From assembly GCA_036250195.1 (NCBI GenBank), contig JAVHZZ010000005.1, forward strand, positions 72,124,005 through 72,188,004: a stretch of 64,000 nt of DNA, written 5' to 3'. Below are positions 58,341 through 64,000 of this stretch, one piece after another. A program made the position numbers and the translations under genes. How positions within the stretch are numbered: the stretch's first letter is position 1; each line of letters begins with the position of its first letter. Source of the stretch: Mixophyes australis (taxonomy: Eukaryota > Chordata > Amphibia > Anura > Limnodynastidae). Below the pieces are notes generated by a model that saw only the letters and a program-made list of their open reading frames with translations, had not been told where the DNA came from and made no database searches.

Positions 58341-59197
58341 GTGCAATAAAAGTCAAAATAATTTGGGTGCCAGACTATCTCTATCCCAATCTGAACTCTA
58401 TATTTACACTCCTCTTCCTCCAGTACGATGATCATAATGGTTGCAGCAATACAGAAATATATACAGCTCCCTACTCTCTCCAGCACAGTTATTAATAGCA
58501 ATATGAATATTGTTTCAAGCATATCTTCTTACTCTAGTAATCCATACTTCACTGCAGTTCACCCCTCTTCTGCAGGGGCATTCACATGGATGCTAACAGG
58601 CAAACATTTCCCTTGAGTAGACAGCTTCTCCTCAATGCAGTTCTGACACATGCTGCTTAACTCTCAACTGCAGCTCATCCCTCCTCTGCGGGGATGATTT
58701 TTCCCTTGGGCTCTGACACTTCACTCTTTGTACTCTCAGCCCCTGAGCTCTGACACTACACTGCCTCTTGCAGCAACCCTCTCTCTAGAGTCTCTTCCAT
58801 ACAAAATGTACCCCTCTCACTCTTGGGGTTCTCTTTAGTGATATGGGGTTCCCCCTCTCTGGGATTGGGGCCTCCTCCCTTCTGTATATGCAGTCACACT
58901 GCTGGTTTTATCACAGTACATACCAGTTTCTCCTTGTCACAGTACTTCACAGTCCAGCCTCTGTCTGTTTCCAGTATACACATCCAGGAATCACTGTGTA
59001 GCTTATCTCCAACACACATGCAGCTCTTACTTCCCATATTGTATGCATGCTGCCACTTGCAGCAACCATCCCCCTTCTCTCCATGGGTTTCTGCTATGGG
59101 GACTCCCCACCTATTTAGGCCACACATTACTTGCCCTTGTGCAGCCACCGCACTCACAGTCCCAGGCAATACCAGGAAAGCCTGAAACATCCTCCCC
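58341..59197. other. Pyrimidine-rich spacer
   Basis: Repeated GCTCTGACACT-type phrases (58680-58770). Could be the flank of a retroelement. No gene; the 120-codon frame at 58823-59185 has no domain. Confidence 0.35.
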
Positions 59198-60246
59198 TGT
59201 CACGCTGCCTATGATTTTCGGATCCTAATCTGCCAAGATTGAGGCTACTCTACTAGAGGCACGGAGTCTAGCGTAGTGGCTGGTCTTCCACAGGGACCCT
59301 CGCAAGAAGGTATGGGTTTAGCTGCTTCCACTACGTAGGATGCGACCCTCTAGAGAGTACTTGGAGAGATTAGCAGGGAACAGACAACGGCAGAATGGAA
59401 TCAGGCTAGGAGACAGGATCTGCGGAGGGCAGGGAGTAACCACCCGGAGAGTCTGTGGGGTGCAGAGTATTACCACTGGAATGGTGGAAAGGAGAGTGGT
59501 GATCTGCGGCTGCAAAGTATACCACTGGACTGGTAAGATGAGAGCGATGGTCTGCGGCTGCAGAGTATTACAACTGGAATGGTGAGATGAGAACGATGGA
59601 CTACGCCTGCAAAGTATTCCACTGGAATGGTGGAGAGCGATGAACTGCAGCTGCAGAGTATTACCACTGGAATGGTGGAGAGCGATGAACTGTGGCTGCA
59701 ATGTATTACCACTGGAATGGTGCTATGAAAGCAATGGTCTGCTGCTGCAGAGTATTACCATGGAAGTGGTGGAGAGTGATCAACTGCACCTGCAGAGTAT
59801 TACCACTGGAAAGGTGAGAGGAGAGCGATGGTCAGGGACTGAAAATTATTACCACTGGAATTGTGGAGAACAATAAACTGCAGCTGCAGAGAATTACCAC
59901 TAGAAAAATGGAGAGTGATGAGCTCGACCACAGAGTATTACCACTGGAGTGGTGCGATTAGAGCGATGGTCTGCGGCTGCAGAGTATTACCACTGGAATA
60001 GTGGAGAGCGATGAACTGCGACTGCAGAGTACTACCACTGGAATGGTGGAGCTGGGAGCAATGCAACCCATACAAAACAGGTAGTAGACCTAAAGGACAA
60101 GCAATGGGAAGAGGGAGAAGGTACCTTAAATAGTTGGAGAGCAGAAGAGCTCTGCGCAGTGCAGACCCGCAACACAGATGGCGCCCGGCCGGAACGGAGA
60201 GAGGACAATGGCAGTCAGGTAAGTGAGCCGGGTTTAAAGGTGGACA
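59198..60246 (-). mobile_element. Putative 3' LTR of the gypsy element
   Basis: Follows the pol gene on the minus strand. Proposed ends are TGTCC (60246) and GTGACA (59198), giving a TG...CA pair. It contains a TATA-like TATTTAAGG (minus, near 60125) and a tandem array (59463-60050). With only one LTR present, the boundaries cannot be confirmed. Confidence 0.45.
59463..60050. repeat. Tandem array, 44-50-bp unit
   Basis: About twelve units built on GCAGAGTATTACCACTGGAA followed by TGGTGGAGAGCGATGAACTG. Unit lengths vary. All frames across it are repeat-derived. Confidence 0.9.
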
Positions 60247-60279
60247 CTGTATAATTTGGACCTGGTTTCTTAGGAAACT

Positions 60280-61262
60280 TGGTGTGAATTTTTTTCAGCA
60301 AAGCAGGTGCATTGATATTGGAAGCGCGGACCCAAGAGCGCTCTTCGGGGCCCAAATCCTTTCCAATCGACTAGGTACCTGATACCTACTGTGGAGTATT
60401 TCGAATTCGGAACCTGGGTAATTTCAAACTCCTTTTCTTGCTGAAGTTGATTGGGAGAAGAGAAGGAAGCAGAGAACCTATTAATAATCAGAGGTTTTAA
60501 CAAGGAGATATGGAAGGAATTGGGGATGCGAAGATTGCTTGGTAACTGTACTTTAACACAGACTGGGTTAGTAATTCGTAGAATTTTATAAAGTAAATGA
60601 ACCGGGGAGCAAGGTACTTTAAGACGAATATTCTTGGTGGATAACCAAATTCGATCTCCAGTCTTGAAATCAGGAATAGCTCGCCTTTTACTGTCAGTGA
60701 AGAAATTGTATCGAGCTGAAGATCTCTTGAGGAAGGTCCGAAGTTGGTTCCAGATAGATAAAAATCTGTGCTGTAAAGAATTAACTGCCGGAACCTGGGT
60801 TGGAGGGAGGGAGGGAGTAAAATTCTGGGAGAGAGGGATGAAGCTCTTATACAACTGAGAATGGGGTCGCAGAGGTGGATTCATGGAAAGCAGTGTTGTG
60901 GGCAAACTCTGCCCATGGCAGAAGATCCACACAGTTATCCTGGTTTGCTGAGGAAAATGTTCTCAAAAAAAGTCTCCAAGTCTTGATTGACCCTCTTGGT
61001 TTGACCATTAGATTGATTGAGGGTGGTAGGAAGAAGAAAAATTCAAACAAATACCCAGGATTTTACATAATGACTGCCAGAACCTGGAGGCAAACTGTAC
61101 TCCTTTGTCTGACACAATCTTAGAGGGGCATCCATGAAGATGGAAGACTTCTTTAAGGAAATGGTTAGCCAAGACTGGAGAGGAGGGAAGACCAACGAGA
61201 GGAATGAAATGAGCCATTTTAGAAAATCTATCCACAATTACCCAGATGGTTTTTAAATTTCT
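60280..61262 (-). pseudogene. Gypsy integrase with chromodomain, broken
   Basis: The core reads VDRFSKMAHFIPLV (near 61230, first catalytic Asp) and SDKGVQFASRFWQSLC (near 61110, second Asp). SNGQTKRVNQ (near 61015) has Lys where the catalytic Glu is expected. Then come PWAEFAHNTAFHEST, GDRIWLSTKNIRLKVP (near 60640) and LRIPNSFHISLLKPL (near 60500). YLVDWKGFGPRRALLGP (near 60365) is a chromodomain-like tail, which in chromoviruses targets chromatin. Frames shift near 61010, 60860 and 60330. The Glu-to-Lys change alone would inactivate it. Confidence 0.88.
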
Positions 61263-61770
61263 TGCTAGGTGGAAGGTCTGATTTTCTCAGGATCCATCTG
61301 AAGGCCTGACCCAGAGACCAGGTAGTCTAAAAAGGAAAGTTATGGCAGCTGTCAATGTGCAGAGACATCTTGGTAAAAAAATTAAAATGTCATCCAAACA
61401 AACGACCTCAGACACATAGAGAAGGTCTCGGAAGATCTCATTCACGAAACTTGGAAGACGGTCAGGGCATTACACTAACCAAAAGGCATTACAAGGTACT
61501 CATAATGGCCGTCCCGCGTTTTAAAAGCTGTGTTCCATTCATCACCTGCCCTGATCCTAATAAAATTATAACCTCTATGGAGATCCAGCTTAGTGAAAAT
61601 GCGAGCTCCTCTGATGCGATCGAAAAGTTCCATGATTAGAGAAATGGGGTAATGGTTCTTAATCGATACAACATTAAGACCTCAATAGCCAATACAGGGT
61701 CGTAATGTTCCCTCTTTTTTTTTTACAAAGAAAAATCCCGCTCCAGCAGGAGATGTAAAAGGTCTAACAA
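61263..61770 (-). pseudogene. Gypsy reverse transcriptase, broken
   Basis: The minus strand shows the RT palm, including the ELFDRI-GA-IFTKLDL region (near 61620-61570) and the catalytic box at 61378-61404, which reads VCLDDILIF (Tyr to Cys; both Asp kept). Reading breaks near 61262, where it jumps directly to the integrase core, so RNase H and the integrase HHCC region are deleted. Confidence 0.82.
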
Positions 61771-62455
61771 AACCAGCTTAAGATTTTCCTTAACATAGTT
61801 AGACATAGCCTGAGTCTCAGGTAATGAGAGTGGATAAACCCATACTCTAGAAGGTATTTTGCTGGGCTGTAGGTCTATGGGACAATCCCAAGGTCGATGA
61901 GGTTGGAGATGTTCCGAGCAGACCTTGTCGAACACATCATCAAAAGATGAACACTGAGGAGGAAGACCAGGAGTTTTTGGATGTATAAGCACATCTAACC
62001 GGATGAACTCGAGTAAGGCATTTTTGAAAACAGGTTGAACCTCAAAAAAGGATTTGAGGTGCACTCCAGTCCACTTGTGGGGAATGGAGCTGAAACCAGG
62101 ATAGGCCTAGAATGAGAGGGCTGGCAGAAGATGGTAGGATCAGAAAGGAAATCAGCTCCTGGTGCAAAGCATCTACTTGTAAAGTGAGGGGCTTAGTGCT
62201 TTCTGTGATCCATCTATTGCGGTGATAATGATGGACCTCCCCAGCGGAATGACAGGTAGGGACTACTGTGACACTAGCGAATGAGAGACAACATTTTCCG
62301 GCTGCCAACAAAGCACGGGAGGAGAAAGGCCCCGCGGGACCAAGCAAGGTGACAGAAAAGGAGCAAGTACTAGAGTCTGAATGAATTGGGTGGATGCAAA
62401 AGATCCCAGCCTGACCTCCCCAGAACAGGTTAGGGCTTGAAATTTCCCATTTTCT
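61771..62455 (-). pseudogene. Gypsy protease region and RT leader, broken
   Basis: Reads FDDVFDKVCSEHLQPHRPWD and CPIDLQPSKIPSRVWVYPLS then LPETQAMSNYVKENL (about 61950-61790), the standard stretch just before RT. Upstream, 62491-62042 covers the protease-like region, with LGLSWFQLHSPQVDW (near 62090) matching the LGMPWLQ-HNP-IDW block. The DSG/DTG active site was not seen. Confidence 0.8.
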
Positions 62456-62458
62456 TAG

Positions 62459-62750
62459 AACAGGAACTAAGCATGTGTCCAGAATCAGCACAGTAAATAC
62501 ATAATTTGTTTTTCAATCTTCGTTCTCATTCCTCAGGAATTAAACGCGAAAGGCCCAACTCCATGGGTTCTACCACATGAACCGGATATTGAAATCGAGG
62601 TGCCGGTCTGACAGGCATACAATGAGGGAGCTCCTTTTCTGAAGATCTCTCCCAAAACCTCAAATCAACACAATTACACAAAGAAATCAATGCATCCAAA
62701 GTAGAAGGTAACTCTTGGGAGGCCAACAGCGTGAGAAAATCACTTATAAT
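62459..62750 (-). pseudogene. Gypsy gag C-terminus with zinc knuckle
   Basis: Minus strand: LASQELPSTLDALISLCNCV and DLRFWERSSEKE (near 62730-62630), a gag C-terminal stretch. Then, after a frame break, a CCHC knuckle CIYCADSGHMLSSC (62501-62459, C-x2-C-x4-H-x4-C), which binds the element's RNA. The N-terminal part of gag is missing. Confidence 0.82.
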
Positions 62751-64000
62751 AAACGCTGTCATGGGGAAACCCCTTATACTATAAATGGACCTTGTGGCTG
62801 TGCTAAGTTCATTGTGTATCGGAACTTGTATACTGTACAAGCTGTTCCTGCGTTGTGTGTCCTCTTTTTTATTTATTTAACCAAGCATGTTCTGGATTGG
62901 ATTACAAATATGGGGCCCCTCCTGGGCTGAATATAAGAAGACTGCAAGTAACAAGGAGGCCCTTCTGGCCAAGAAGAACAGAAGATATTTACAAGCAGGA
63001 CATTTGGAATAACAATTTTCTTGGACATGGTTTACAAGCAATTTTGGATTAAAAGCTGCTGACAACAGATGAAAACATCAAACTGGTGAGTATATTGGGT
63101 TTATTATTTTTAATACATTTATGCGGTATGAATGAGGGTGTTTAGTGTATTTATTGGGGTTTTATTATTTTTATTAAAAGCATGTGGTTTAAAACGGGGA
63201 GTTGTGGCTTATTTAACATTTTGTTTTGTGGTACTATAGGTCACAGCCAGCCATGGGTGTCAGGGAATGCTGGCACTTGGATCACAAAGTGCCAGTATGC
63301 TCTGCCTGCCATGGGTATGCTGATGCTTGTAGTTATACAAGCATCAGCATGCCCACACTGTTTATGGCAGCCCTGGCTGGCTGGGACTTGTATTCCACAA
63401 AACAAAATGGTGTCTGTTTGTTTTTTTTAACATTGTTTTCGCCGCTATTGCCCTACTACACACAGCTCTCGGGGGTAGGAAGAGCCCTAGTGCTTTCAGC
63501 ACTGGGCTTGTTATTCCTAGAGGGCGGACCCCACTCCCTAAGCAATCCAGCCCAGCGCTAAACAGCCTGGGGTTGGTTGTCATTATGACAGGGGGAACCC
63601 TGCCGCATGTCCCCCTGCTATTGTACCACCCATCCCAGGCTGGTTGCCTAGTGCTGGTTATGTGAAAATCGGGGGAGCCCCACGCAAATTTTTCCCCGAT
63701 TTTCACGCAACCAGCAATAGACTGGCAGCACTAGGGTTAAAAGTGGCCGGGTGGGGGACCGCACACTTTTTTTTTCTAACTTTTATCTACTTTTAAACTT
63801 TTAAGAGCCGCCAGACCTCCGGCTCTAGAGACAGACAGTGTAACAGTGATGTGTTTACTAATCACGCTGCTAGGAAGCAGCATGTTGTATCTGGTGATTT
63901 TTAAAGCAAACTCAATAGAAAGTTTGCTTTATCGCAGCTTCATACATTTGAGACTTGTATAGCTAGATTGACAAACAGTCGGGACTTTGATCTCAATCGA
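62750..64000. other. Unclassified repeat region with serial hairpins
   Basis: No coding domain. Contains hairpins at 63262-63300 and 63317-63350 and a further small one, AAAGCAAACT...AGTTTGCTTT (63902-63929). Related phrases occur at 44.99-45.22 kb, so this is probably an interspersed element running past the window's end. Confidence 0.45.
63317..63350. repeat. Perfect hairpin, 15-bp arms
   Basis: ATGCTGATGCTTGTA, loop GTTA, TACAAGCATCAGCAT. A second imperfect hairpin, ATGCTGGCACTT...AAGTGCCAGTAT, lies just upstream (63265-63299). Confidence 0.9.

Larger units (their letters stand above)
60247..62760 (-). mobile_element. Ty3/gypsy chromovirus-like element, internally deleted
   Basis: Minus-strand order from high to low coordinates: gag C-terminus with a zinc knuckle, protease region, RT, integrase core, integrase C-terminus and chromodomain, LTR. 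The 5' part of gag and the 5' LTR are absent beyond about 62750. RNase H and the integrase zinc-binding region are missing at about 61260. Not active. Confidence 0.88.

Noticed and set aside
58344..58375. Retroviral primer-binding site after the possible LTR
   Set aside because: GGGTGCCAGAC is suggestive, but no 18-bp tRNA match could be judged and no retroviral gene follows.
58823..59185. 120-codon plus frame as a host gene
   Set aside because: Low-complexity pyrimidine-rich DNA with no recognisable domain and an equal-length minus frame.
59340..59876. Open frames across the array at 59.3-59.9 kb on both strands
   Set aside because: They are translations of the tandem repeat in the LTR. 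Several overlap in different frames.
59463..60050. Regularly spaced repeats that might suggest a CRISPR array
   Set aside because: Units are directly adjacent with no unique spacers, unit length varies, and the setting is a vertebrate transposable element.

Overview
The window looks like intergenic or intronic DNA from a large vertebrate genome, most likely a frog. It has no operons, no compact genes and no tRNA or rRNA genes. The open frames that can be recognised belong to transposable elements. Frog origin is inferred from the mix present: Tx1/L1-like and L2-like LINEs, a Penelope-like element with a GIY-YIG domain, a DIRS-like remnant, Ty3/gypsy elements, Tc1 and hAT elements, and many palindromic MITEs with ends such as GGGCCTGATTCATTAAGG. 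No database search was possible, so the species is unknown.

Layout. 0.2-3.1 kb: decayed Tx1/L1-like LINE (+). 3.3-9.0 kb: several MITEs, a palindromic element with a SINE in one arm, and two short exon-like stretches (minus strand, 5.4-5.7 kb), the only hint of a host gene. 9.9-11.4 kb: endonuclease half of an L2-like LINE (minus). 12.9-14.4 kb: hAT, Harbinger-like and other MITEs. 16.0-17.3 kb: DIRS-like remnant (minus). 18.0-28.0 kb: a stack of nested hAT elements with matching 8-bp target duplications, holding a 5'-truncated Penelope-like element with a long intact frame (20.0-21.9 kb), a hammerhead-ribozyme-like motif (22.7 kb), a hAT transposase tail and several tandem arrays. 28.8-31.4 kb: second Tx1/L1-like LINE (minus). 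34.0-35.9 kb: L2-like reverse transcriptase half (+). 39.8-41.7 kb: hAT-like element with a CT-rich minisatellite inside a (TA)n tract. 41.9-42.2, 46.1-46.7 and 55.3-56.0 kb: long inverted repeats. 47.3-48.4 kb: Tc1 element (minus). 48.6-48.9 kb: a second, degenerate hammerhead-like motif. 49.95-51.1 kb: decayed Ty3/gypsy integrase (+). 52.15-52.49 kb: tRNA-derived SINE. 56.9-58.3 kb: possible solo LTR with a nested DNA element. 59.2-62.8 kb: Ty3/gypsy chromovirus-type element (minus) with a repeat-bearing LTR. 62.8-64 kb: unclassified repeat with serial hairpins.

The genes do not work together. They are independent mobile elements, mostly dead, inserted into and beside one another. The most informative parts are the nested hAT stack, the Penelope-like element with its ribozyme-like motif, and the DIRS remnant, which was recognised by reading through frame breaks. 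I found no convincing new host system.
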